A stretch of DNA of 64,000 bases from Streptomyces griseocarneus (GCA_003674045.1 PENC01000011.1:124001-188000), one strand, 5' to 3'; positions 17,050-25,335 are shown, counted from the first letter of the stretch. Translations and numbers: made by a program. Notes: generated by a model not told the origin, from the sequence alone.

Positions 17050-18522
17050 TTACCAGTTCGCCTGCCTGTAGTCCTTCAGGAAGCAGCCGTACAGGTCCTC
17101 GCCCAGCTCGCCGCGCACGATCGGGTCGTAGACCCGTGCCGCGCCGTCGACGAGGTCCAGCGGTGCGTGGAAGCCGGCGGCGGCGAGGCGGACCTTGTCG
17201 GGGTGGGGGCGTTCGTCCGTGATCCAGCCGGTGTCGACGGCGGTCATCAGGATGCCGTCGGCCTCGAACATCTCCTGCCCGCTGGTGCGCGTGAGCATGT
17301 TGAGCGCCGCCTTGGCCATGTTGGTGTGCGGGTGCCCCGCGCCCTTGTAGCCGCGGCTGAAGACGCCCTCCATCGCGGAGACGTTCACCACGTACTTGCG
17401 GCGCGCCCGGGACGCGGCCATCGCCGGGCGCAGCCTGCTGATGAGGATGAACGGCGCGGTCGAGTTGCACAGCTGCACCTCGAGCAGCTCGACCGGGTCG
17501 ACCTCGGAGACGGTCTGGATCCAGCTGTTGGTGTCGACCAGGTCCGGGACGAGGCCGCCCGCGTCGATGGCGGTGCCCGCCTCGATCCGGGCGAGCGAGG
17601 CGGAGCCGCCGACGAGCGCCAGGTCGGTGACGTCCTGCGCGGTCAGCCCCTCGCCGCGGGCGGCGGGCAGCGCGGCGACGGAGTCCACCGTGCCGCTGCC
17701 GAACGCGCCGATGACCTCGGCCGACGGCAGCTCGCCCGCGGGCAGCGGAGCGGACTCGGCGGCGACCAGCTCGCTGTACGCCTGCGGGGAGCGGCGCACG
17801 GTCTGGGCCGCGTTGTTGATCAGGATGTCCAGCGGGCCCTCGGCGGCGACCGAGTCGGCGAGCGCCACGACCTGGCCCGGGTCGCGCAGGTCGATGCCCA
17901 CGATCTTCAGCCGGTGGATCCACTCGTCGCTGTCGGGCATGGCCTTGAAGCGGCGGATCGCGTCGTTGGGGAAGCGCGTGGTGATGGTGGTGTGGGCGCC
18001 GTCGCGCAGCAGGCGCAGCGCGATGTACATGCCGATCTTCGCGCGGCCGCCGGTGAGCAGCGCGCGGCGGCCCGTCAGGTCGGTGCGGGCGTCGCGGCGG
18101 TCCCGGTTGAAGGCGGCGCACTCGCGGCACAGCTGGTGGTAGAAGGCGTCGACCTCGACGTAGCGGCCCTTGCAGGTGTAGCAGGAGCGCGGCCGCTCCA
18201 GGATGCCCGCGATCTCGCCGAGCGTGCTGGAGCTGGGCAGGATGCCCTGCGTCTCGTCGTCGATGCGGTCGGCGGAACCGGTGGCCGTGGCCTCGGTGAC
18301 GGCCTTGTCGTTGGCGGTCTTCGCGGCCCGGCGCTCCTGGCGGCGGCGCTGCTTGACCACCCGGTAGATGCCGGCGGTCGCGCGGCGCACCCGGATCGCG
18401 TCGGGGTGGTCGACCGGCAGCTGGTCGAGCTCCTCGAGCACGCTCAGGCAGACCGCCATGCGCTCGGGGTCGATGCCCGACTGGTGGACCGCACCGTCGC
18501 GGTTTTCTTCTGTGACCGTCAT
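17050..18522 (-). CDS. SDR-family protein with N-terminal zinc-ribbon-like insert
   Basis: 490 residues, much longer than a classical SDR (about 250). Residues 1-110 are charged and helical. A CxxC...CxxC cluster (CYTCKGRY... LCRECA) near residues 115-135 looks like a zinc ribbon. The Rossmann domain follows: LLTGGRAKIGMYIAL (nucleotide binding), IDLRDPGQV, ILINNAAQTVRR and NVSAMEG with the catalytic Ser. At the usual YxxxK site the sequence reads TNMAK, so the catalytic Tyr appears to be Thr. It may therefore be a non-catalytic or altered oxidoreductase. It stands alone on the minus strand, convergent with tsaD. Confidence 0.85.
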   Translation of the reverse strand: MTVTEENRDGAVHQSGIDPERMAVCLSVLEELDQLPVDHPDAIRVRRATAGIYRVVKQRRRQERRAAKTANDKAVTEATATGSADRIDDETQGILPSSSTLGEIAGILERPRSCYTCKGRYVEVDAFYHQLCRECAAFNRDRRDARTDLTGRRALLTGGRAKIGMYIALRLLRDGAHTTITTRFPNDAIRRFKAMPDSDEWIHRLKIVGIDLRDPGQVVALADSVAAEGPLDILINNAAQTVRRSPQAYSELVAAESAPLPAGELPSAEVIGAFGSGTVDSVAALPAARGEGLTAQDVTDLALVGGSASLARIEAGTAIDAGGLVPDLVDTNSWIQTVSEVDPVELLEVQLCNSTAPFILISRLRPAMAASRARRKYVVNVSAMEGVFSRGYKGAGHPHTNMAKAALNMLTRTSGQEMFEADGILMTAVDTGWITDERPHPDKVRLAAAGFHAPLDLVDGAARVYDPIVRGELGEDLYGCFLKDYRQANW

Positions 18523-18885
18523 CGGCGCTGTCGTTTCCCAGTTCGTCTGATCTCTATGAAGCCTCGAAGAACTGTACGTAGCCGAGGGCGATCACGCCAA
18601 ACCCTCCCCGACCCGGGCAGGGGTATCGCCACGGACGGCCATCGCGTCAACGCGCTGGGTCACCTTCCCCCGGCCGTGGATCCCGTCGGTCTTCGCCGCG
18701 AATTCGGGAAATGCCGATACGGGCGGGCCTTTTCGTATTCGGGGTGGCCCGGAAATCAGCGGGCATTCCATATGAATTATTGAGCTTTCCGGGTTAATTA
18801 TGGTGTTCGGCGCCGAAATTGGGCGAATCCCACTGGATTCTCCGGCAACAATTGCCGCACAACACCCATACGAAAGGTTTAGCCA
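18523..18885. promoter_or_regulatory. Divergent promoter region between the SDR gene and the chaplin gene
   Basis: 363 bases without a gene. The stretch 18730-18870 is unusually AT-rich for the window (ATATGAATTATTGAG, GGGTTAATTATGG), as expected for developmentally controlled chaplin promoters. I cannot assign a sigma factor from the sequence. A leader with CGAAAGG lies next to the chaplin start. Confidence 0.5.
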
Positions 18886-19197
18886 ATGTCGCGTATCGCC
18901 AAGGCCGCCGCCCTGACACTCGCCGCCGGTGCCGTGCTGACCGGTGCCGCGGGGGTCGCTTCCGCAAATTCCGACGCGGACGGCGTGGCCGTAGGCTCCC
19001 CCGGCATCCTCTCCGGTGACGTCATCCAGGTGCCCGTGCAGATCCCGATCAACCTGTGCGGCAACACGATCGACATCGTCGGCCTGCTGAACCCCACCTT
19101 CGGCAACACCTGCATCAACGCGGACGAGGAGAGGCACGAGCACTTCCACGGTCACCACCACGGTGGCGAGCACCACGGTGGAGAGCACGGCTGGTAG
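18886..19197 (+). CDS. Short chaplin with histidine-rich C-terminal tail
   Basis: 103 residues. A signal peptide (residues 1-27, ...TGAAGVASA) is followed by one chaplin domain (about 36-77: GSPGILSGDVIQVPVQIPIN, LCGN, GLLNPTFGNTC) with the two conserved cysteines that form its disulfide. Chaplins assemble into amyloid-like surface films on aerial hyphae and spores. The domain is followed by a roughly 20-residue tail with nine His in Gly/Glu context (HEHFHGHHH, EHHGGEHGW), which typical short chaplins lack. The tail could bind Ni, Co, Zn or Cu. AAAGG precedes the ATG. Confidence 0.92.
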   Translation: MSRIAKAAALTLAAGAVLTGAAGVASANSDADGVAVGSPGILSGDVIQVPVQIPINLCGNTIDIVGLLNPTFGNTCINADEERHEHFHGHHHGGEHHGGEHGW

Positions 19198-19278
19198 TCC
19201 GGCGGCAGGTCAGGTGGGTCGACTGCCCGGAGCCGCATGAGCCGGCTCCGCGCGACCCGCGCCGGGGAGGGGTCACAG

Positions 19279-19494
19279 TCAGCCGCCGGAGTCCTCGCCA
19301 GCGCGTTCGTGGCGCCCATCACGGTCACCGTGATGGGCGCCACCCCCATGTGCGGCCGGGGAAGCCCCGTCCGCCCCGTCTGCTCCTTCTTCGGTGCCGC
19401 CGCTCTCGCCCCGCGGCCGCTGGGCGCCGGGCAGGTCCGGGACCTCGATGATCGGCGGCAGGTCGGGGGTCAGGTGGGTGTGTCCGGACATCAT
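19279..19494 (-). CDS. Small hypothetical protein, convergent to the chaplin gene
   Basis: 71 residues from ATG 19494 (an upstream in-frame ATG is at 19500). A strong ribosome site AGGAGG lies nine bases before the chosen ATG. The first ~36 codons (MMSGHTHLTPDLPPIIEVPD...) have nearly perfect GC at third positions, like real genes here. The last ~30 codons are Gly/Asp/His-rich, have poorer codon bias and run through the 33-bp hairpin at 19310-19342. The 3' part may therefore be eroded or overlap a terminator. No family is recognised. Confidence 0.45.
   Translation of the reverse strand: MMSGHTHLTPDLPPIIEVPDLPGAQRPRGESGGTEEGADGADGASPAAHGGGAHHGDRDGRHERAGEDSGG
19310..19342. terminator. Long perfect inverted repeat, probable bidirectional terminator
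   Basis: TGGCGCCCATCACGG (19310-19324) and CCGTGATGGGCGCCA (19328-19342) are perfectly complementary across a TCA loop. It lies 113 bases after the chaplin stop and inside the 3' part of the small minus-strand ORF. Confidence 0.7.
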
Positions 19495-19600
19495 GATCAT
19501 GCGCCTCCTGCCGTTCGGGACAGCTCCTGAGCTCCCGCACTCCCTGGAGCGCGGGGAAGAGGGACGCCGGACCCGGCCCGGCGCGAGAGGGCGCCGGACG

Positions 19601-20452
19601 TCAGCCCGGCGCGGGGCTGCGGCCGGGCGGTCCCTGGCCGAGGAGCTCCCGCCGGAGCCGTGCGCAGGTGCGGCTGAGGATGCGGGAGATCTGCATCTGC
19701 GAGACCCCCAGCCGGGCGCCGATCTGCTTCTGGGTGAGATTGCCGAAGAAGCGCCAGTACAGCACGTACTTCTCGCGCTCCGGCAGCGCCTTCAGCAGTG
19801 GGGTGAGCGCCTGCCGGTCGACCACCAGATCCAGCGCGCGGTCCGCGCAGCCGAGCGTCTCGGCCAGCGGCAGGTCGTCGGCGCCCAGGACCGGGTGGTC
19901 CAGCGACAGCGTGTGGTGCACCCCCTCGGCGGCGAGGCCCCGGCGGACCTCCTCCTCCGTCAGCCCGCTCACCGCGGCCAGCTCCGCCGGGGTCGGCGGG
20001 TCGGTGGCGCCGCGGTGCCCGAGAGCCGACTGCGCCGTGCGCACCGCCGTACGCAGCTCCTGGTCCCGGCGCGGGATGTGCACGGACCACGCGTGATCGC
20101 GGATGTGCCGCTTGAGTTCACCGGTGATGGTGGGGACGGCGAAGGTCTCGAAGGCGTGGCCGAGCCGCGGGTCGTAGCGGTCGACCGCGTTCACCAGCCC
20201 CAGGGCCGCCACCTGCCGCAGGTCCGCGAGGCTCTCGCCGCTGGTGCGGAAACGCAGGCTGATCCGTTCGGCCATGGGCAGCCACGCGGCGATCACGTCC
20301 TGCCGCAGCCGGTCGCGCTCCGCGCCGTGCGGGAGGGCCGCCAGGAGCGTGAACGCCTCCGTCGTGTCGGGCGCGTCACGGACGTGCCGCCGCTGCCTTG
20401 TCCCGTCCATCGTCACGGTTCGTCCCCTCGCTGACGCGTGGAGCCGCTTCAC
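19601..20452 (-). CDS. SigB/SigF/SigG-family RNA polymerase sigma factor
   Basis: 283 residues from GTG 20452, which follows GGGGGGACCGCGAG; ATG 20410 is an alternative. Region 2 is clear (ESLADLRQVAALGLVNAVDRYDP, FETFAVPTITGELKRHIRDHAWSVHIPR), region 3 follows (DPPTPAELAAVSGLTEEEVRRGL) and region 4 carries the HTH (LTQKQIGARLGVSQMQISRILSR). This is the stress/sporulation sigma-B group, normally held by an RsbW-type anti-sigma factor. Candidate partner-switch proteins lie at 4.3-7.2 kb. The divergent phosphoketolase gene has a SigB-type promoter and may be its target. Confidence 0.93.
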   Translation of the reverse strand: MKRLHASARGRTVTMDGTRQRRHVRDAPDTTEAFTLLAALPHGAERDRLRQDVIAAWLPMAERISLRFRTSGESLADLRQVAALGLVNAVDRYDPRLGHAFETFAVPTITGELKRHIRDHAWSVHIPRRDQELRTAVRTAQSALGHRGATDPPTPAELAAVSGLTEEEVRRGLAAEGVHHTLSLDHPVLGADDLPLAETLGCADRALDLVVDRQALTPLLKALPEREKYVLYWRFFGNLTQKQIGARLGVSQMQISRILSRTCARLRRELLGQGPPGRSPAPG

Positions 20453-20559
20453 CTCGCGGTCCCCCCAGGATCACTCGGCTCCGGCGTTTGTGCGACTCGG
20501 AGCGCCTGGGGATGCGCGGAGGGTGACGAGTGTCCCGAGGTGCCCCGGCGAGCCGGTTC

Positions 20560-20584
20560 GTTTCACGGGCGTATTGCCGGGTAC
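20560..20584 (+). promoter_or_regulatory. SigB-type promoter of the phosphoketolase gene
   Basis: GTTT (20560-20563), a 15-base spacer, and GGGTAC (20579-20584) fit the Streptomyces sigma-B consensus GNNT-N14-16-GGGTAY. A start of transcription about seven bases after the -10 falls near 20591, only a few bases before ATG 20595, so the mRNA would be almost leaderless; no Shine-Dalgarno is present there. Confidence 0.7.
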
Positions 20585-20594
20585 CCCGCGGGTC

Positions 20595-22970
20595 ATGCCA
20601 CAGGAGCCACAGGAACTCGACGACGCCGACGTGGCGGCTCTCGACGCCCACTGGCGCGCGGCGAACTACCTGACCGCCGGACAGCTCTATCTGCTGACCA
20701 ACCCGCTGCTCACCGTCCCGCTGGAACCCGAGCACATCAAACCGCGCCCGCTCGGCCACTGGGGCACCTCGCCCGGGCTCAATCTGATCCACGCCCACCT
20801 CGACCGCGTCGTCGCCGCACGCGGCCTGGACGCCGTGTGCGTCTGGGGCCCCGGACACGGCGGCCCCGCCGTGCTCGCCAACTCCTGGCTCGACGGCAGC
20901 TACTCCGAGGTCTACCCGGACGTGTCCCGGGACGCGGAGGGCATGGAGCGGCTGTTCCGGCAGTTCTCCTTCCCCGGCGGGGTGCCCAGCCACGTCGCCC
21001 CGGAGACCCCGGGCTCCCTCCACGAGGGCGGCGAGCTCGGCTACGCCCTCGCCCACGCGTACGGCGCCGCACTGGACAACCCCGGCCTGCTCGCCGTCTG
21101 CGTCATCGGCGACGGCGAGGCGGAGACGGGACCGCTCGCCGCGTCCTGGCACGCGAACAAGTTCCTCGACCCCGTCCACGACGGTGCCGTCCTGCCTGTC
21201 CTCCACCTCAACGGCTACAAGATCGCCAACCCGACGGTCCTCGCCCGCCTCCCCGAGGAGGAGCTCGACCGGCTGCTGCGCGGCTACGGCCACGAGCCCC
21301 TGTACGTGACGGGCGACGACCCGCCGCCGGTGCACCGCGCGCTGGCCGCCGCCTTCGACCGCGCCCTCGACCACATCGCCACCGCCCAGCGCGTGGCCCG
21401 CGAGGACGGCGTCCTCGACCGGCCGCACTGGCCGCTGATCGTGCTCCGCACGCCCAAGGGCTGGACCGGCCCCGCAGAGGTCGACGGGCTGCCCGTCGCC
21501 GGGACCTGGCGCGCGCACCAGGTCCCGCTGACCGGGGTCCGCGACAACCCCGAGCACCTGCGCCTGCTGGAGCAATGGCTGCGCTCGTACCGCCCGGAGG
21601 AGCTGTTCGATGAGGACGGGCACCCGCGGCCGGAGGTCCTCCGGCTCGTACCGGACGGCGCACGGCGCCTCGGCGCCAACCCGCACGCCAACGGCGGCCT
21701 GCTCACCCGCGCCCTGCCTCTGCCGCCGCTGGAGCACTACGCCGTCCCCGTCGACCGGCCGGGCACGGCCCTGCACGAGCCCACCCGCGTGCTCGGCGGC
21801 CTCCTCGCCCAGATCATGGCCGACACCGCGCAGCGCAGGGACTTCCGGCTGGTCGGCCCCGACGAGACCGCCTCCAACCGGCTGGACGACGTCTACACCG
21901 CGACCGGCAAGACCTGGCAGGAACGGACCCTGCCCACCGACGAACACCTCGCCCACGACGGCAGGGTGATGGAGGTCCTCTCCGAACACCTCTGCCAGGG
22001 CTGGCTGGAGGGCTACACCCTCACCGGCAGACACGGGCTGTTCTCCTGCTACGAGGCGTTCGTCCACATCGTGGACTCCATGGTCAACCAGCACGTCAAA
22101 TGGCTCAGCACCTCCCGCGCCCTGCCCTGGCGCCGCCCCGTGCCCTCCCTCAACTACCTGCTCACCTCGCACGTCTGGCGCCAGGACCACAACGGCTTCT
22201 CCCACCAGGACCCCGGCTTCGTCGACCACGTGCTCAACAAGTCACCGGAGGTCGTCCGCGTCTACCTCCCGCCGGACGCCAACACGCTGCTGTGCGTGGC
22301 CGACCACGTGCTGCGCAGCCGCGACCACGTCAACGTGGTGGTCGCGGGCAAGCAGCCCTGCTTCGACTGGCTCTCCCTGGACGAGGCCCGCGCCCACTGC
22401 GCGCGCGGCGCCGGGGCCTGGCCGTGGGCGGGCACCGAGACCGGCGACGGGCCTCCCGACGTGGTCCTCGCCTGCGCGGGCGACGTCCCCGCCCAGGAGG
22501 TCCTGGCCGCCGCCGACCTGCTCCGTCACCACCTGCCCGAGCTGGCCGTACGGGTCGTCAACGTCGTCGACATGACCTGCCTGCTGCCGAGGGAGGAGCA
22601 TCCGCACGGCATGCCCGACGCCGAGTACGACGCCCTGTTCACCACCGACAGGCCGGTCGTCTTCGCCTACCACGGCTACCCCTGGCTGATCCACCGCCTC
22701 GCGTACCGCCGCACCGGCCACGCGCACCTGCACGTGCGCGGTTACAAGGAGATGGGCACCACGACCACCCCCTTCGACATGGTCGTCAGCAACGACCTCG
22801 ACCGCTTCCGCCTCGTCATGGACGTCGTCGACCGCGTCCCCGGCCTCGGCGTCCGCGCGGTCGCGGTCCGCCAGGCGATGACGGACGCCCGCACCCGGCA
22901 CCACGCGTGGATCCGCGAACACGGCGTGGACCTGCCGGAGGTGGCGAACTGGCGCTGGTCGGGGAGCTGA
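20595..22970 (+). CDS. xfp: Xylulose-5-phosphate/fructose-6-phosphate phosphoketolase
   Basis: 791 residues, the normal family length. ATG 20595 begins MPQEPQELDDADVAALDAHW, close to known N-termini. Thiamine diphosphate-binding and catalytic motifs are visible: GPGHGGPAVLANSWLDGSYSEVYP, FPGGVPSHVAPETPGSLHEGGELGYAL, GDGEAETGPLA, later GRHGLFSCYEAFVHI and the C-terminal YKEMGTTTTPFDM. It splits xylulose-5-P (or fructose-6-P) to acetyl phosphate plus glyceraldehyde-3-P (or erythrose-4-P). The gene is divergent from a SigB-family sigma gene and carries a SigB-type promoter, suggesting stress-dependent use of this shunt. Confidence 0.95.
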   Translation: MPQEPQELDDADVAALDAHWRAANYLTAGQLYLLTNPLLTVPLEPEHIKPRPLGHWGTSPGLNLIHAHLDRVVAARGLDAVCVWGPGHGGPAVLANSWLDGSYSEVYPDVSRDAEGMERLFRQFSFPGGVPSHVAPETPGSLHEGGELGYALAHAYGAALDNPGLLAVCVIGDGEAETGPLAASWHANKFLDPVHDGAVLPVLHLNGYKIANPTVLARLPEEELDRLLRGYGHEPLYVTGDDPPPVHRALAAAFDRALDHIATAQRVAREDGVLDRPHWPLIVLRTPKGWTGPAEVDGLPVAGTWRAHQVPLTGVRDNPEHLRLLEQWLRSYRPEELFDEDGHPRPEVLRLVPDGARRLGANPHANGGLLTRALPLPPLEHYAVPVDRPGTALHEPTRVLGGLLAQIMADTAQRRDFRLVGPDETASNRLDDVYTATGKTWQERTLPTDEHLAHDGRVMEVLSEHLCQGWLEGYTLTGRHGLFSCYEAFVHIVDSMVNQHVKWLSTSRALPWRRPVPSLNYLLTSHVWRQDHNGFSHQDPGFVDHVLNKSPEVVRVYLPPDANTLLCVADHVLRSRDHVNVVVAGKQPCFDWLSLDEARAHCARGAGAWPWAGTETGDGPPDVVLACAGDVPAQEVLAAADLLRHHLPELAVRVVNVVDMTCLLPREEHPHGMPDAEYDALFTTDRPVVFAYHGYPWLIHRLAYRRTGHAHLHVRGYKEMGTTTTPFDMVVSNDLDRFRLVMDVVDRVPGLGVRAVAVRQAMTDARTRHHAWIREHGVDLPEVANWRWSGS

Positions 22971-23016
22971 TGAGCTCCGCCCCGGGCCCGCGCTGTTTTC
23001 GCGTGGGTGTGTGGTC

Positions 23017-23108
23017 TTGCGCCCACCGGGGCGGGCCGTGCGCTCCGTTCGCGTCTGCGGGCTGCGTGTGGCTGGTCGCGCAGTTCCCCGCGCCCCTTAC
23101 GGGGCGCG
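23017..23108 (+). repeat. Dispersed intergenic element, copy 3 (forward)
   Basis: It runs from TTGCGCCCACCGGGG through GGCTGGTCGCGCAGTTCCCC to the hairpin CGCGCCCC-TTAC-GGGGCGCG. It lies between convergent xfp and cbiD. The hairpin loop contains the cbiD stop codon (TAA on the minus strand), and the last cbiD codons are part of the element. Confidence 0.85.
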
Positions 23109-24245
23109 CGGTCCCTTCGGGTCGGCCCGGCCCACGACGGTGCCCGCCCGGTCGATGCAGATGACGTCCACGGCCACGGGCGCCCCGCGCAGGACGGCGA
23201 GGGCCTCGTCACGGGCCGTGGCGGCGACGAGGTCGCCGAGGGGCACACCGCGCGCCGCGCACTGCTGGAGGGCGTCGAGGCCCGTGTTCGCGGCGGCGAC
23301 CGAGGCGGCCAGGCCGGGATCCGCGCCGCCGCGGCGGGCCAGCTCCGCGAGGAAGTCCTTGTTCACCTGCGAGCGCGCCGAGTGCAGGTCGAGATGGCCC
23401 GCCGCGAGCTTGGACAGCTTCGCGAAGCCGCCCGCTATCGTCAGCCGGTCCACCGGGTGGCGGCGCAGGTACTTCAGCACCGCGCCCGCGAAGTCGCCCA
23501 TGTCCAGCAGGGCGTCCTCCGGCAGCCCGTGCACGGCCACCGCGACCTTCTCCGACGTCGACCCCGTGCAGCCCGCCACATGCGTACGGCCCGCCGCGCG
23601 CGCCACGTCCACGCCGCGCCGGATGCTGTCGATCCAGGCGGAGCAGGAGTACGGCACGACGATGCCCGTGGTGCCCAGGATGGACAGGCCGCCCAGGATG
23701 CCGAGGCGTGGATTCCAGGTGGAGCGGGCGATCTCCTCGCCGTGGTCCACCGAGAGCTCGACCTCCACGTCGCCCGAACCACCGTGCCGGGCCGCCACCT
23801 CGGCGACGTGATCGCGCATCAGCTGCCGTGGCACGGGGTTCACCGCGGGCTCGCCCACGGGCACGGGCAGCCCCGGCCGGGTCACCGTGCCCACGCCCGG
23901 ACCCGCCCGGAACACCACGCCCGAGCCCGGCGGCAGCATCCGCACCGTCGACCGGATCAGCGCGCCGTGCGTCACATCGGGATCGTCCCCCGCGTCCTTG
24001 ACGATCCCGGCCATCGCCCGGCCGCCGGCCAGCTCCTCGGCGGCCAGCGCGAACGCGGGCGTCTGCCCCTTGGGCAGCGTGATCGTCACCGGATCGGGGA
24101 ACTCCCCGGTGAGCAGCGCCGTGTACGCGGCCGTCGTCGCGGCCGTCGCACAGGCACCTGTCGTCCAGCCGTGCCGCAGCCCGGTGTGCGCGAGCTGCGC
24201 CGACCGCCCGCCGGCCACCTTGCCACCGGCCTTGCCGTCAGCCAT
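23097..24245 (-). CDS. cbiD: Cobalt-precorrin-5B (C1)-methyltransferase, CbiD
   Basis: 382 residues from ATG 24245 (MADGKAGG...; an in-frame start at 24281 would overlap the divergent promoter). Family marks are LRHGWTTGACATAATTAAY, TLPKGQTPAFALA, VKDAGDDPDVTHGA, ILGTTGIVVPYSCSAWIDSI and IAGGFAKLSKLAAGHLDLHS. CbiD performs C1 methylation in the oxygen-independent route; actinomycetes with CobG/CobN often carry it in place of CobF, and no cobF is seen here. The final residues and stop lie inside a dispersed element. It is divergent from cobK, 56 bases apart. Confidence 0.93.
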   Translation of the reverse strand: MADGKAGGKVAGGRSAQLAHTGLRHGWTTGACATAATTAAYTALLTGEFPDPVTITLPKGQTPAFALAAEELAGGRAMAGIVKDAGDDPDVTHGALIRSTVRMLPPGSGVVFRAGPGVGTVTRPGLPVPVGEPAVNPVPRQLMRDHVAEVAARHGGSGDVEVELSVDHGEEIARSTWNPRLGILGGLSILGTTGIVVPYSCSAWIDSIRRGVDVARAAGRTHVAGCTGSTSEKVAVAVHGLPEDALLDMGDFAGAVLKYLRRHPVDRLTIAGGFAKLSKLAAGHLDLHSARSQVNKDFLAELARRGGADPGLAASVAAANTGLDALQQCAARGVPLGDLVAATARDEALAVLRGAPVAVDVICIDRAGTVVGRADPKGPRAP

Positions 24246-24301
24246 GCCCGCCCCCGGCCTTAGGCTGGGCCGACCCGGCACCGACGGAAAGGCACCACGT
24301 C

Positions 24302-25063
24302 ATGAGCGGCGCTGAGCGCCACGTCCTGATCCTCGGCGGCACGACCGAGGCCCGCCGCCTCGCGGCGGAGCTCGCCACCGACCCGTCCCTGCGGGTCACC
24401 AGCTCCCTCGCGGGACGCGTCGCCGCGCCGCGGCTGCCCGCGGGAGAGGTACGCGTCGGGGGGTTCGGGGGGCCCGGCGGCCTGGCCCGCTGGCTGCGCG
24501 AGCAGCAGGTGGACGCGCTCATCGACGCCACCCATCCTTTCGCCGGAACGATCAGTTTCAACGCGGCGGAGGCGGCCACGGACGCCCGCGTCCCGCTCCT
24601 TGCCCTGCGCCGCCCCGGATGGACCGCGGGCCCGGGGGACCGCTGGACGTCCGTCGCGTCGCTGGACGAGGCCGCACAGGCACTGCCCGCGCTGGGCGAG
24701 CGGGTGTTCCTGACCACGGGCCGCATGGGCCTGGCCGCCTTCGCGCACCTCGAGGATATGTGGTTCCTCGTACGCTCCGTGGACGCCCCCGAACCGCCGA
24801 TGCCGCGACGCATGGAGACCGTCCTGGAACGGGGGCCTTTCACCCTGGACGGCGAACGGGAACTGCTCCGGCGGCACCGCGTCGACGTCCTGGTGACGAA
24901 GGACTCGGGCGGCGAGGCCACGGCCGCGAAGCTTGTCGCTGCGCGCGAGGCGTCCGTCCCGGTCGTGGTGGTGCGGCGGCCGGTGGTGCCGACGGGTGTG
25001 CCGGAGGCGGCCGATGTCGCGGCCGCGGTGGCGTGGGTGGGCGCCCTCTTCGACGCCCCCTGA
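24302..25063 (+). CDS. cobK: Precorrin-6A reductase
   Basis: 253 residues. The N-terminal nucleotide-binding loop LILGGTTEARRLAAEL, DATHPFAGTISFNAAEA, FLTTGRMGL and LVTKDSGGEATAAKLVAAREASVPVVVVRRP match CobK/CbiJ, which reduces precorrin-6A to 6B with NADPH. GGAAAGG lies upstream of the ATG. It is divergent from cbiD and convergent with cobIJ; a pair of facing dispersed elements separates it from the latter. Confidence 0.93.
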   Translation: MSGAERHVLILGGTTEARRLAAELATDPSLRVTSSLAGRVAAPRLPAGEVRVGGFGGPGGLARWLREQQVDALIDATHPFAGTISFNAAEAATDARVPLLALRRPGWTAGPGDRWTSVASLDEAAQALPALGERVFLTTGRMGLAAFAHLEDMWFLVRSVDAPEPPMPRRMETVLERGPFTLDGERELLRRHRVDVLVTKDSGGEATAAKLVAAREASVPVVVVRRPVVPTGVPEAADVAAAVAWVGALFDAP

Positions 25064-25117
25064 CCCCGGGGCTGCCGCCCCGGCCCCCGCGTCGTTCGTC
25101 TGCGGCCCGGTGGGTTG

Positions 25118-25200
25118 TTCGCGCCCACCGGGCTGCGGCTTGCGCTGCGTGCGCGTCTGCCGGCCCGGTGGGGGCTTGTCGCGCAGTTCCCCGCGCCCCT
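25118..25200 (+). repeat. Dispersed intergenic element, copy 4 (forward)
   Basis: It begins TCGCGCCCACCGGGCTGCGG and ends with the shared core GCGCAGTTCCCCGCGCCCCT. With copy 5 it forms a 23-bp perfect inverted repeat (25178-25200 against 25248-25270) separated by 47 bases, between convergent cobK and cobIJ. Confidence 0.85.
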
Positions 25201-25247
25201 TGAGCCCGGGGCTTCGCCCCGGATCCCCAGAGAGGGCGCGCCCCGAC

Positions 25248-25330
25248 AGGGGCGCGGGGAACTGCGCGACCAGCCACGCACAGCCCGCAGCCGCGCGTGT
25301 GCCGCAAGAGGCACCTCGGTGGGCGCAGCC
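25248..25330 (-). repeat. Dispersed intergenic element, copy 5 (reverse)
   Basis: It starts with AGGGGCGCGGGGAACTGCGC and continues to GCAAGAGGCACCTCGGTGGG, in reverse orientation relative to copies 1-4. It stops about six bases before the cobIJ stop codon. The local hairpin is GCGCCCC-GACA-GGGGCGC. Confidence 0.85.
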
Positions 25331-25335
25331 CCCGG

